A stretch of 64,000 bases of DNA from DAIDKA01 sp036498905 (GTDB lineage Bacteria > Pseudomonadota > Gammaproteobacteria > Steroidobacterales > Steroidobacteraceae): assembly GCA_036498905.1 (NCBI GenBank), contig DASYER010000063.1:11165-75164 (forward strand), written 5' to 3'. The translations under genes and the position numbers were made by a program. Positions 35,822 to 44,523 of this stretch are shown piece by piece. The first letter of the stretch is position 1. Each line of letters begins with the position of its first letter. The notes under the pieces were generated by a model, which was not told where the DNA came from, made no database searches, and saw nothing but the letters and a program-made list of their open reading frames with translations.

Positions 35822-36895
35822 CTAGCTGGCGGTGCGCAGGATGAGGCGCGCCAGTTCATCCAGCGGCGCAATCCGCTCGGCGGCGTCCAGCCGGATGGCC
35901 TCTTTTGGCATGCCGAAGACCACGCAGCTCGCTTCATCCTGGGCTACCGTGCGGGCGCCCGCGTCGCGCATTTCCTTCAGGCCCCGGGCGCCATCATCAC
36001 CCATGCCGGTCATGATGATCCCCAGGGCATTGGGGCCCGCGCACTTGGCGGCCGACCGGAACAGCACATCCACGGACGGGCGGTGGCGGCTTACCGGCGG
36101 CCCGTCCTTGATTTCGACATGATACTGGGCGCCACTGCGCATGAGCAGCATGTGCCGCCCACCCGGCGCAATCAGTGCGCATCCCGGAACGACGCGATCA
36201 TTGTGCCGGGCTTCCCGCACGTCGATCTGGCACAGACTATTCAGCCGTGCAGCGAAGGCAGCGGTGAATTGGGCGGGCATATGCTGCACGATGACTATGC
36301 CTGGCGATACCGCCGGCAGTTCCATCAGCACCTCCTGCAATGCCTGGGTGCCGCCCGTGGAGGTTCCTATCGCCACGACGCGTTCAGTGGTATGCGTCAT
36401 CGCGCGCTCGCGCGCCGGGGCCAGGATCACATCCGCCGAGTGCTTGCCAGCCACCGCTGGAGCGCGGCCGTTGTGGACGGTGACTCGCTTTACGTTGGCC
36501 CCCGCCGCCAGCCGGATCGCAGCGGTCAGTTCCTCCGCGGATTCACGCAGAAACTGCTGCAGTCCTACGCGCGGCTTGGTAATGATGGTGACCGCTCCTG
36601 CGGCCAGAGCTTCGAGAGTCGTCGGTGCGCCTGCTTCCGTCAGCGTCGAGCAGATGATCACGGGGGTTGGTCGCTCGGACATGACTTTCTTGAGGAAGGT
36701 AATGCCATCCATTCGTGGCATTTCGACATCCAACAGGATCACATCGGGCCATTGCATCTTCATGCGCTGCATGGCGAAGATCGGATCGGATACTGCCGCG
36801 ATCACTTCAACCCCGGGATCCTCCTGTAACAGACCCACTACGACCTGCCGCACAACTGCGGAGTCGTCGACGACCATGACCTTGATGGGGTTCAT
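35822..36895 (-). CDS. cheB: Protein-glutamate methylesterase CheB (unit 1)
   Basis: 357 aa. Receiver domain with phospho-Asp in DVILLDVEMPRMDGITFL and methylesterase domain with Ser in VAIGTSTGGTQAL, His in VQHMPAQFTAAFA and Asp in IIMTGMGDDGARGL. Domain layout is the same as the CheB at 26128, but sequences differ along the length, so they are old paralogues. It follows cheR by 13 bases and ends just before the leader repeat of unit 2. Confidence 0.93.
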   Translation of the reverse strand: MNPIKVMVVDDSAVVRQVVVGLLQEDPGVEVIAAVSDPIFAMQRMKMQWPDVILLDVEMPRMDGITFLKKVMSERPTPVIICSTLTEAGAPTTLEALAAGAVTIITKPRVGLQQFLRESAEELTAAIRLAAGANVKRVTVHNGRAPAVAGKHSADVILAPARERAMTHTTERVVAIGTSTGGTQALQEVLMELPAVSPGIVIVQHMPAQFTAAFAARLNSLCQIDVREARHNDRVVPGCALIAPGGRHMLLMRSGAQYHVEIKDGPPVSRHRPSVDVLFRSAAKCAGPNALGIIMTGMGDDGARGLKEMRDAGARTVAQDEASCVVFGMPKEAIRLDAAERIAPLDELARLILRTAS

Positions 36896-36908
36896 GATAG
36901 TGCCAGAC

Positions 36909-37769
36909 CTATCGCTTGTAGTAGATCGAGGGTTTCACCGCCTCTACGGCGTCGGTGATCTCGTAAAGGGTCTCGGTATGGCTGACGAACAGCCAGCCAC
37001 CCGGTTTGAGCATTGACAGAACGCGCTCCACCACCTGCCGCTTGGTCTGGAGATTGAAGTAAAGCAGTACATTGCGCAGGAAAATGAAGTCGAATGTCCC
37101 AAGTTGGGGTAGGGCGCAATTCAGGTTGATCTGACGGAAGGTCACCTGTTGCCGCAGCTTGCGATCGACCAATATCGTGCCGGTCTGGGAGCCTGTGCCC
37201 CTGAGACAGTACTTTCGCAGGTAGTGCGGCGGAATTCCTTCCGTGCGCGCAGATGAGTAGTGTCCCGTCGCCGCTCGCTCGAGTACCCGGGAGCTGATGT
37301 CGGAGGCCACGATCTCCCAGGGACGCCCCACCGACCCCAGAGAATCCTGAAGGAGCATCGCGATACTGTAGGGTTCCTCGCCCGTAGAGGAGGCGGCGCT
37401 CCAGACCCGCAGCGGTCTTGAGTACAGCACGTCCTTCGCGAGCTGGGCTTTCATGTAGTCGAAATGTAAGGGCTCGCGGAAGAAGTAGGTCTCATTGGTC
37501 GTGAGCAGATCGATCGCGGTTTGCAGTTCCTTGGGTTCCGCTCCACTGCTGATCAGGCGGAAATAGTCGCCGTAACTGTCCAGGTCGAGATGTTTGACCC
37601 GCTTGGCGAGCCGGCCGTTGACGAGCGCCTTCTTCGTATCCGAAAGCGTGATGCCGGCGGCCTCGAATATGAACTTCTGAAACAGCGCGAATTCGCGATC
37701 CGAAATGTTCAATATACCGGAGCCGGCTCGCACCTCAGCCTGCACTGCCATTGCGTGAGCCGAATTCAC
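36909..37769 (-). CDS. cheR: Chemotaxis protein methyltransferase CheR
   Basis: 286 aa, the same length as E. coli CheR. N-terminal helical domain (DREFALFQKFIFEAAGITLSDTKKALVNGRLAKRV), then the SAM-binding domain with RVWSAASSTGEEPYSIAML, the acidic ASDISSRVLERA and FDFIFLRNVLLYFN. It methylates receptor glutamates. The only cheR in the window, so it probably serves both units. GTG at 37769 follows the cheW TAA directly; ATG at 37751 is also possible. Confidence 0.93.
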   Translation of the reverse strand: MNSAHAMAVQAEVRAGSGILNISDREFALFQKFIFEAAGITLSDTKKALVNGRLAKRVKHLDLDSYGDYFRLISSGAEPKELQTAIDLLTTNETYFFREPLHFDYMKAQLAKDVLYSRPLRVWSAASSTGEEPYSIAMLLQDSLGSVGRPWEIVASDISSRVLERAATGHYSSARTEGIPPHYLRKYCLRGTGSQTGTILVDRKLRQQVTFRQINLNCALPQLGTFDFIFLRNVLLYFNLQTKRQVVERVLSMLKPGGWLFVSHTETLYEITDAVEAVKPSIYYKR

Positions 37770-38294
37770 TTAGGCGGCCTGCTCGGCCACCTGAGGCACC
37801 TGCGCGAGCGCGGCCACTTCTTCCACCGCCAGGACGTGATTGACGTCCAGAAGGATCACGAATTTGCCGTTGACCTTGCCCATTCCACGGATGAAATCCG
37901 TGCGGATGTCGGCACCGAAGGTCGGCGGCGGCTCAATCTCAGAGGCCGGAATGTCCAGCACTGAGTCCACCGAGTCCACCACCACGCCGATATCCTGCCG
38001 TTCGCCTTGTCCCGTCACTTCGATGATGACGATGCAGGTTCGCTTGGTGACCGGGCTGGACTTCTTGCCGAAGCGCACCAACAGATCCGTGACCGGGACC
38101 ACGGCCCCGCGTAGGTTGATCACCCCGCGCACCGAGGCAGGCATCATCGGCACCTCAGTCAGGGTTGAATACTCGATGATCTCCTTGATGAAGAGGATGC
38201 CGATGGCGAAGACCTCGCCGCCGAGCATGAAGGTTAGGTATTGGTTCGTCTGCGCGTCATCGGCGGACACGACCGCTTGAGTTGACTGTGTCAT
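37770..38294 (-). CDS. cheW: Chemotaxis coupling protein CheW (unit 1)
   Basis: 174 aa from the ATG at 38294. CheW fold: YLTFMLGGEVFAIGILFIKEIIEY, VRGVINLRGAVVPVTDLLVRFG, IGVVVDSVDSVLDI and FVILLDVNHVLAVEE. About as long as E. coli CheW. It lies 18 bases after the receptor gene (stop at 38313) and abuts cheR. Confidence 0.92.
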   Translation of the reverse strand: MTQSTQAVVSADDAQTNQYLTFMLGGEVFAIGILFIKEIIEYSTLTEVPMMPASVRGVINLRGAVVPVTDLLVRFGKKSSPVTKRTCIVIIEVTGQGERQDIGVVVDSVDSVLDIPASEIEPPPTFGADIRTDFIRGMGKVNGKFVILLDVNHVLAVEEVAALAQVPQVAEQAA

Positions 38295-38312
38295 GGCATT
38301 CAACTTTGCTGA

Positions 38313-40241
38313 TCACTCGAACTTCGCGAATTCGGACTCGTCCGGCTCGCTGGCTTGTAGCGCCAGATTGCCCGAGACTTTGGCGGCGGGCCGCCGTGCC
38401 GCCTTGGCTGCCTTAGCCGCGCTCCGCGGCGCGCTCTTCTTGTCCGATCCGGTCTTGAAGAAGGCCATCGTCTGCTGCAGCTGCTCGGCCTGGCCGCTCA
38501 TCTCTTCTGCGGTCGCTGCGAGCTGCTCCGAAGAGGCCGCATTCTGCTGCGTCGTCTGGCTCAACTGCGTGACGGCGGTGTTGATCTGTCCAACTCCCGA
38601 GGACTGTTCCTGCGAAGCCGCGGAGATCTCCTGCACCAGATCCGAGGTTTTCTTGATGCTGGGTACGATCTGATCCAGCAGGTTTCCGGCCCTCTCGGCC
38701 GCCTCTACGCTGCTCGTTGCCACCGTGCTGATCTCCTGCGCTGCCACCTGGCTCCGCTCGGCCAGCTTACGCACCTCGGCTGCTACCACGGCAAATCCCT
38801 TGCCGTGCTCGCCGGCGCGGGCCGCTTCGATCGCGGCGTTCAGCGCCAGAAGGTTGGTCTGATAGGCGATGTCATCGATGATGCTGATCTTCTGCGCGAT
38901 CTGCTTCATCGCTCCGACGGTCTCCTTGACCGCCTCGCCGCCTTCGGCTGCCTCGCCGGCGGCCTTCGAAGCCATGCTGTCCGTGACCTTCGCATTGTCG
39001 GTGTTCTGGGCAATGGAGGCCGTAATCTGCTCCATCGAGGCGCTGGTTTCCTCCACTCCTGAAGCCTGCTCGCTTGCGGCCTGGGACAGTGACTGGGCCG
39101 TGGTGCTCACCTCTTCGGAGGCGCCGGCCAGTGCATTGGCGGCACCGTTGACCTCACTGATGATCATGGAGAGCTTCAGCACCGTATCGTTCGCGTACTC
39201 CTTCATCTCCCCGAAGGAGCCCTCGTAGTCCTTGTCGATGGTCTGGGTCAGGTCCCCTTCCGACAGTGCCTTCATCATGCGTGCCACATCATCGATGCTC
39301 GATCCGGTAGTGATGACCAGCTGGTTCAGGCCTTCGCCCATGTCCTTCTGGAAGCCGGCCAGACCATTCAGGTCGACCCGCGCCGTGAAGTCGCCACGGT
39401 TTGCCGCCGCGACCAGCGCGGCCTGACCGGAAATTACCTGTTTGAGGCGCTCCACCATATTGCGAACGGCGAACAGCATGCTGCTGTCGTCGCCTTTGCG
39501 GGTGTGGACCGTGACATCCAGCTTGCCGCCGGCAACAGTCTGCAGCAGCTCCGCTGCATAGGCCGGTTCGCCACCCAGCTGCTTGAGGATGCTGCGGGTC
39601 ACGAGAATCGCCGAGATTACCGCCAACAGCGCCGCCAATGCGCCCAGAGCAATCATGGTCAGGCGGGCGTTGACGTACGTGGCATGGTCCTTGGCAACCT
39701 CCTCGTTGTTGAGCTTCTGCTCGAAGTCGGCGAGCTTCTGGATCGTCGTGCGCAGGTCCTTGCCCGCGGCCGAGGCGTTCTCCATGTAGTACTTGTACGA
39801 CTCTTTCTGCTTGCCGCTGAGCGCCATGAGGGCGGTGGTCTCGAGGTTCTTGCGCACCGGACCCCACTCGGACTTGATCTGGGACATCAGGTCCTTCTCC
39901 GTCTGGGTGGTGCCGGGGATGCTTGCGAACAACTGACTCAGGGCGTTTGCGTGATTCTCGAACGCCTGGAAGGCGTCATTCAACGAAGTATGCTCCTGCT
40001 TCAGTCTGGCATCGTCCGTCAGCAGCACCAGGTTGCGGACGGAAACCGACGTCTCAAACGCCTCGCCGCGCATGCCCATGGCATGTGACATTTCGACGTT
40101 GTTTTCCTCGGTAATCGACCGCAGCCCCTCATTGATGAGGGCGAGGCGGCTGATGCCGAGACCGACCACTGCCAGTAGCAGCAGCAGCACGACGGTAAAT
40201 GCCACCGAAAGACGGGTGGCTACTTTCATATTGTTGAACAT
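38313..40241 (-). CDS. Transmembrane methyl-accepting chemotaxis protein
   Basis: 642 aa. Helix 1 at about 10-30 (LSVAFTVVLLLLLAVVGLGI), a ~160-residue periplasmic four-helix-bundle sensor, helix 2 near 192-215 (ALGALAALLAVISAILV), HAMP, and the signalling hairpin with tip IAYQTNLLALNAAIEAARAGEHGKGFAVVAAEVRKLAERS. The C-terminus is EFAKFE after an Ala/Lys-rich linker, similar to a CheR/CheB-docking tail. The ligand is unknown. It lies between cheA and cheW of unit 1. Confidence 0.93.
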   Translation of the reverse strand: MFNNMKVATRLSVAFTVVLLLLLAVVGLGISRLALINEGLRSITEENNVEMSHAMGMRGEAFETSVSVRNLVLLTDDARLKQEHTSLNDAFQAFENHANALSQLFASIPGTTQTEKDLMSQIKSEWGPVRKNLETTALMALSGKQKESYKYYMENASAAGKDLRTTIQKLADFEQKLNNEEVAKDHATYVNARLTMIALGALAALLAVISAILVTRSILKQLGGEPAYAAELLQTVAGGKLDVTVHTRKGDDSSMLFAVRNMVERLKQVISGQAALVAAANRGDFTARVDLNGLAGFQKDMGEGLNQLVITTGSSIDDVARMMKALSEGDLTQTIDKDYEGSFGEMKEYANDTVLKLSMIISEVNGAANALAGASEEVSTTAQSLSQAASEQASGVEETSASMEQITASIAQNTDNAKVTDSMASKAAGEAAEGGEAVKETVGAMKQIAQKISIIDDIAYQTNLLALNAAIEAARAGEHGKGFAVVAAEVRKLAERSQVAAQEISTVATSSVEAAERAGNLLDQIVPSIKKTSDLVQEISAASQEQSSGVGQINTAVTQLSQTTQQNAASSEQLAATAEEMSGQAEQLQQTMAFFKTGSDKKSAPRSAAKAAKAARRPAAKVSGNLALQASEPDESEFAKFE

Positions 40242-40273
40242 TGCAGGACTCTCCAGAAGGATGTTTGGGTCAT

Positions 40274-42439
40274 TTACGCCACCGCCGTTTCCGGGGTCTG
40301 CCCGAAGGCAGCCCTGGAGCGGGCGATGGCCAGTTGAACTAGGGCGGGCACGTCGAGGATCAGGGCGACATCACCGGTTCCGAGGATGCTCGAACCACTG
40401 ACACACTCGACCTGGCGGAACATCTTGCCCAGCGGCTTGATCACCGTCTGGAACTCGCCGAGCAGGCCGTCGACGACCAGACCGGCCCGCTGACCGGCGT
40501 GATTGATGACGACAATGCTCTGGCGGCGCGTGGCGGCTGCTGAAGTCGCGAACAGCTCGCGCAGATGGATATAGGGGAGGACCCCACCGCGCAGACTGGT
40601 GAAGTGATGGCCGTTGGTAGTGGAGAACTCGATGCATTCCTCGATGCTCTCCAGCGGCAGCACGAAGATGGAGTTTCCGACGGCCACCTGGAAGCCGTTG
40701 ATAATGGCCAGGGTGAGCGGCAGACGCACGGATACGGTCGTCCCGGCTCCCTCGGTGCTGCGGATATTCACTGTACCGCGAAGTGCCGTGATGTTGCGCT
40801 TGACGACATCCATGCCGACCCCGCGTCCGGAGAGGTTGGTCACCTTCTCTGCGGTGGAGAATCCAGGCTCGAAGATCAGGGCAAAGATTTCGCTGTCGGT
40901 CAGGGTACGGCCGGATTCGATAAGGCCGCGCTCCTGGGCTTTAGCCAGTATCCGGTCGCGCTTCAGGCCGCCGCCATCATCGCTGACCTCGATCACGATG
41001 CTGCCGGAGTCATGAAAGGCATTGAGCTTGATCGTACCGCCAGGTGGCTTGCCACGTTCGGCACGCAGCTCCGCCGGCTCGATACCATGGTCGATCGCAT
41101 TGCGCACCAGGTGCGTGAGCGGATCGGCGATCTGTTCGACCACCGTCTTGTCCAGTTCGGCCTCCTCGCCGCTCACGACCAGTTGTATCTGTTTGCCCAG
41201 TTCGACCGAGACGTCGTGGACCACCCGCTGGAAGCGGCTGAATGTTCCGCCGATCTTCACCATGCGCAGCTGTAGCGCGCCCTCCCGCACCTGTTCGATT
41301 AGCGTCGTCACCCTCGAAGTGGACTCCTCCATCTCCGCGCTCCCGGAGCGGCGCGCAATCAGGTTGGCGCTGGCGGCGGCCGTGATCAACTCACCGATGT
41401 GCATGATCAGGCTGTCAAGCTTTTGGGCCGCGACACGGACGGTGCGATTATCCGCGGTGGACACGGCCGGCTTGCCGGCGGCGCTGTCCGGTGTTCTGGT
41501 GGGCACCGGCGCGTGGATGCCCGGAGAGGCTAAGGTTGAGGCGGCTGGCGCCTGAGGTTGAACGGCCTGCTCGAGGTCTGGCCCGCACAAGCCCGCACAG
41601 GTGGCGAGGACCTCGCGCAAGCGTGCTTCCTCGATTCCTGTCTCCTGCAATAGCCTATGGTATTCACCATATGAGGAGCCCGGAGGCAGCAACTTCAGGG
41701 TGCAATCATCCCTGACGAACTCAAATGTGGACTCGATCTTTTCGCGTCCAGCTGAGGTGCGAAAGCCCACTTCGAAGCCGAGATAGCAGCGCTCAGGTTC
41801 CATCAAGGCGGCAGATGGCAACGCGTCGGCGATCAGGCTAACTCCCTGCATCTGACCGAAGCTGTTGAGATAGCGCAGAAAGGAGATCGGGTCCATCCCG
41901 GCGGTGAGTACCTCGGGCCCGAAACGCAGGCTGATATGCCAGTAATTCTCCGCCGTGCGATCAGTGACGAGCGGGACGGTCGGCAAGGCAAGTGCGATCG
42001 GCGCGCCGGCTTCGGAGGTCTGCGCAGGCGGCAGCTGCGAGAAGTCCCCCGCGAGTTCGCGCAACGCCGCGGACAATTCGGCACCGCCGCTATCGCCGAC
42101 GTCGTACGCCGGGCTGCCTGGCCCGGCGCCGATGGATTCGACCAGGGACTCGATATGATCCTTGCAACGCAGCAGAACGCTTACCAGGACCTGGTCCATC
42201 GGAACTTTACCCTGCCGCACACGGTCCAGAGCCGTTTCGGCGCCGTGGACAAAAGCAACGATGCCATCGAGCCCGAACAATCCGGACGATCCCTTTAACG
42301 TGTGGACGGCCCGGAAAATCAGATTGATGGTTTCCGCATCCGCCTGACCGCGAACGCAGGCCAGCAGACCGGATTCCATGTCCCTCAGTACTTCGGCGCT
42401 CTCGGCGATGAACGTGGGCAGAACTTCGTCCATGTTCAT
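40274..42439 (-). CDS. cheA: Chemotaxis histidine kinase CheA (unit 1)
   Basis: 721 aa. P1 with H46 in RAVHTLKGSSGLFG, a central domain at about 175-265 (ISLRFGPEVLTAGMDPISFL ... ERCYLGFEV) like that of the other CheA, P3 helices (VRVAAQKLDSLIMHIGELITAAASAN), P4 ATPase (LTHLVRNAIDHGIEPAELR, DDGGGLKRD, GRGVGMDVVKRNI) and P5 (LTLAIINGFQVAVGNSIFVLPLESI). Its ATG overlaps the STAS stop by four bases. It probably phosphorylates the CheY at 42756 and the unit 1 CheB. Confidence 0.94.
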   Translation of the reverse strand: MNMDEVLPTFIAESAEVLRDMESGLLACVRGQADAETINLIFRAVHTLKGSSGLFGLDGIVAFVHGAETALDRVRQGKVPMDQVLVSVLLRCKDHIESLVESIGAGPGSPAYDVGDSGGAELSAALRELAGDFSQLPPAQTSEAGAPIALALPTVPLVTDRTAENYWHISLRFGPEVLTAGMDPISFLRYLNSFGQMQGVSLIADALPSAALMEPERCYLGFEVGFRTSAGREKIESTFEFVRDDCTLKLLPPGSSYGEYHRLLQETGIEEARLREVLATCAGLCGPDLEQAVQPQAPAASTLASPGIHAPVPTRTPDSAAGKPAVSTADNRTVRVAAQKLDSLIMHIGELITAAASANLIARRSGSAEMEESTSRVTTLIEQVREGALQLRMVKIGGTFSRFQRVVHDVSVELGKQIQLVVSGEEAELDKTVVEQIADPLTHLVRNAIDHGIEPAELRAERGKPPGGTIKLNAFHDSGSIVIEVSDDGGGLKRDRILAKAQERGLIESGRTLTDSEIFALIFEPGFSTAEKVTNLSGRGVGMDVVKRNITALRGTVNIRSTEGAGTTVSVRLPLTLAIINGFQVAVGNSIFVLPLESIEECIEFSTTNGHHFTSLRGGVLPYIHLRELFATSAAATRRQSIVVINHAGQRAGLVVDGLLGEFQTVIKPLGKMFRQVECVSGSSILGTGDVALILDVPALVQLAIARSRAAFGQTPETAVA

Positions 42440-42759
42440 GGTTGGCCCACCAGCAGCTTGAGTGCACCGGACAGAGTGAGCGTCTCGCGGACTATGCCGC
42501 TGGTCGCAGTCACTCGCAGATCCCGGTTGCTCGCCAGCGCTTCGTGTCGAGCCAGCAGCAGCAGCTGCAGGCCGGCGGTATCGAACTCGGTGACCGCGGA
42601 CAGATCCAGCGTGATGTCGCCCGGGTCGTTGGCCAACGTGTCCAGCAGGGGCTGTTTGATCTGGCTTGCCGAATAGACAGTCATCTCACCGGTGACGCGA
42701 AGGGTTCCGGCGACATGCTCGATCCGGGTGTTGGTCGCGGTTGTCTGTGCGCCGTTCAT
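42436..42759 (-). CDS. STAS-domain protein (unit 1)
   Basis: 107 aa from the ATG at 42759, which overlaps the cheY TGA (ATGA). STAS fold: IEHVAGTLRVTGEMTVYSASQIKQPLLD, ITLDLSAVTEFDTAGLQLLLLARHEAL, with Thr in FDTAGL at the usual phospho-acceptor place, and LLVGQP at the end. It resembles MlaB-type single STAS proteins. Coupled on both sides (cheY and cheA), as the STAS protein of unit 2 is to cheZ/cheA. Confidence 0.82.
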   Translation of the reverse strand: MNGAQTTATNTRIEHVAGTLRVTGEMTVYSASQIKQPLLDTLANDPGDITLDLSAVTEFDTAGLQLLLLARHEALASNRDLRVTATSGIVRETLTLSGALKLLVGQP

Positions 42760-43124
42760 GCCATCACCAGTTTTGACACCGCATCGAGCATGACGCTGGG
42801 TTGGAAGGGCTTGACTATCCACGCCTTGGCGCCGGCCGCGCGACCCGCCGCCTTCATGTCATCGCCAGCCTCGGTGGTGAGCATGATCACCGGCGTAAAT
42901 CGGTAGCTGGGGTGGCGCTTCACCTCTTTCAAAAACTCGATGCCATTCATGACGGGCATATTCACGTCGCTGATGATGAGGTGGATGCGCTCGCCATCAA
43001 ATCTGGCGAGCCCCTCCTGACCATTGCCAGCTTCGAGGACTTCATAGCCGGCGCCCCGCAGCGCAATGCCGGCCACGGTGCGCACGGAGGAGGAGTCATC
43101 GACGATCAGTATTCGCTTTCCCAC
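42756..43124 (-). CDS. CheY-like response regulator (unit 1)
   Basis: 122 aa receiver domain: KRILIVDDSSSVRTVAG, phospho-Asp in LIISDVNMPVMNGIEFL, Thr/Lys in VIMLTTEAGDD and AWIVKPFQPS. I chose GTG 43124 because it gives the normal CheY N-terminus and lies 16 bases after the receptor stop; the frame could begin at 43175 inside the upstream gene. It differs clearly from the unit 2 CheY and may act as a phosphate sink or on another target. Confidence 0.85.
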   Translation of the reverse strand: MGKRILIVDDSSSVRTVAGIALRGAGYEVLEAGNGQEGLARFDGERIHLIISDVNMPVMNGIEFLKEVKRHPSYRFTPVIMLTTEAGDDMKAAGRAAGAKAWIVKPFQPSVMLDAVSKLVMA

Positions 43125-43140
43125 GATTGGCTGCTCTGTG

Positions 43141-44097
43141 CTAGAAAAAAGTGACGGCCTGCGGCGCGATGGCATCGACAGCCAGGCCCTGGTGATTGCG
43201 CCGCTGCTCCTCGGTCGCGTAGGAACCCATCATCCGCGTGACCTGCTCATGTGCATCGGCATTCGCCGCCGGGGCATCGCTGCGCGCCCAGACGACCATT
43301 CGACCGATGCTCGCGACAACCTGCGCAAGGATCTGACTCACGCGGTCCTGAAACTGCAGCTGTACCAAGGATTCTTCGACTTCATCCTTGATGGCCCGGC
43401 TTTGCTGCATCGAACGTTGCGCGGTCTCGGCAAATTGCGAGGTACTTTGCGTGAATCGATCCAGTACAGCGCCGATCTTCGCCTCGGAGGTTTCAACCTC
43501 GCGTTGATCCCGCTCGGCGACCTTTTCATTGGTCTCACCGATTTTGACTAGAGCGCCGCTGATCAGCGCGACCTTCTGCGTGATGCGCTTGCCGGTCGCC
43601 CGTGCTGCATTCGACAGCGCCCGCACTTCGTGCGCGACGACCGCAAATCCTTTGCCTCGCTCCCCGGCATGTGCCGCTTCGATGGCCGCGTTCAAGGCAA
43701 GCACGTTTGTCTGGAAGGCGATGGATTCGACCTCGCTTGCCATACCTCGCACGTCCTCGGTATAGGCTGCGAGGCCACGGATTTCATTGACGAGTTCATC
43801 GCGGCTTTGCTGAATCGACCGCAACGCGTCCATCACCAGCTTAAGGTCCCGTTCGCTCTCGCGCATTTGGGCCGCAACATCCTGGCGATCGGTGCTCTCC
43901 TGACGGCCGAGCGCTGCGTCCAATCGCTGGGCAATGCCCGAAAATCGCGCGCTCAGCGATACGACGGCGGCTTCAGTCTGCTCGCGCGAGGTTTCGACCT
44001 GCTTGGCCCAGATCGGCAACGCTTCGAGCAGGGCGGAAGTCCGTACGGCCGGGTCCTGCTCCGAAAGCAATTCGATTACTTTGGCTACTTCGGACAT
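43141..44097 (-). CDS. Short soluble MCP-like protein with CheZ-like motif
   Basis: 318 aa and no membrane segment or sensory domain. A helical N-terminus leads into a receptor signalling tip (ESIAFQTNVLALNAAIEAAHAGERGKGFAVVAHEVRALS, about 124-162). The C-terminal helices contain QLQFQDRVSQIL with D251 and Q255, the D-x3-Q spacing of CheZ phosphatase (compare YQDLTGQIV in the CheZ of unit 2). It could be a signalling adaptor or a phosphatase for the adjoining CheY. The ATG at 44097 overlaps the truncated fliG by 13 bases. Confidence 0.78.
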   Translation of the reverse strand: MSEVAKVIELLSEQDPAVRTSALLEALPIWAKQVETSREQTEAAVVSLSARFSGIAQRLDAALGRQESTDRQDVAAQMRESERDLKLVMDALRSIQQSRDELVNEIRGLAAYTEDVRGMASEVESIAFQTNVLALNAAIEAAHAGERGKGFAVVAHEVRALSNAARATGKRITQKVALISGALVKIGETNEKVAERDQREVETSEAKIGAVLDRFTQSTSQFAETAQRSMQQSRAIKDEVEESLVQLQFQDRVSQILAQVVASIGRMVVWARSDAPAANADAHEQVTRMMGSYATEEQRRNHQGLAVDAIAPQAVTFF

Positions 44098-44318
44098 GCC
44101 GTGCTCGCGCGAATCTGCGCTTCACTGAGGAAGGTGGAGAGGGTGTCGGAAACCTGCGTTACGGTGAGCGGCCCGACACTGGACATGGCGGCGCCAACCC
44201 GTTGAATTTCCTTGGGGCCGAGGTGCTTGAGCACGTCGGAGGCTGCCCGTTCGCCCAGCGACAGAAGCAGGACTGCCGCGTCGCGTACGTTAGGCTGGGA
44301 AGAGCTGGCCTCATTCAT
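44085..44318 (-). CDS. FliG N-terminal domain only (truncated fliG paralogue)
   Basis: 77 aa. Residues 1-72 match the N-domain of the full FliG of unit 2 at 58 positions (SQPNVRDAAVLLLSLGE, DVLKHLGPKEIQR...), then five unrelated residues and a stop. The middle (EHPQ) and torque domains are missing. The stop overlaps the next start by 13 bases, so it is still in a coupled operon. It may be a decaying remnant or a free FliF-binding domain. The reading frame and substitutions (mostly conservative) look maintained. Confidence 0.75.
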   Translation of the reverse strand: MNEASSSQPNVRDAAVLLLSLGERAASDVLKHLGPKEIQRVGAAMSSVGPLTVTQVSDTLSTFLSEAQIRASTACPK

Positions 44319-44523
44319 GCTCGGACATCCACGAGCGCAGCAGCATCGCGGCCTGCGCCGAGCGCTGGCGCGCCGCACGGCGCGCCTTGTCTATCTGAGC
44401 CGCCAACTCCGGCGAGGCGTTGTCCCCGCAGATCGCGATCAGCGCGCCGACGCCAGTTGACGCCGCGGTTTTTGGCTCAATGGCGGTACGACGGATTTCG
44501 AGTCGGCGAACGAAGGAGCGCAT
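44311..44523 (-). CDS. 70-aa hypothetical leader ORF upstream of truncated fliG
   Basis: Starts MRSFVRRLEIRR at the same place as the 17-aa ORF before the full fliG, continues with a small helical segment (ASTGVGALIAICGDNASPELAAQIDKARRAARQ) and ends WMSEHE, overlapping the fliG-fragment start. GGAG lies nine bases upstream of the ATG. An in-frame ATG three codons earlier is possible. No family recognised. Confidence 0.45.
   Translation of the reverse strand: MRSFVRRLEIRRTAIEPKTAASTGVGALIAICGDNASPELAAQIDKARRAARQRSAQAAMLLRSWMSEHE

Noticed and set aside
35807..36829. 340-aa open frame antisense to cheB
   Set aside because: Shadow of the cheB coding sequence; no motifs and overlaps an unambiguous gene.
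44085..44318. Sequencing or assembly error as cause of the truncated fliG
   Set aside because: The copy differs from the full fliG at 14 of 72 residues and has a unique downstream overlap with the MCP gene, so it is a real diverged paralogue.
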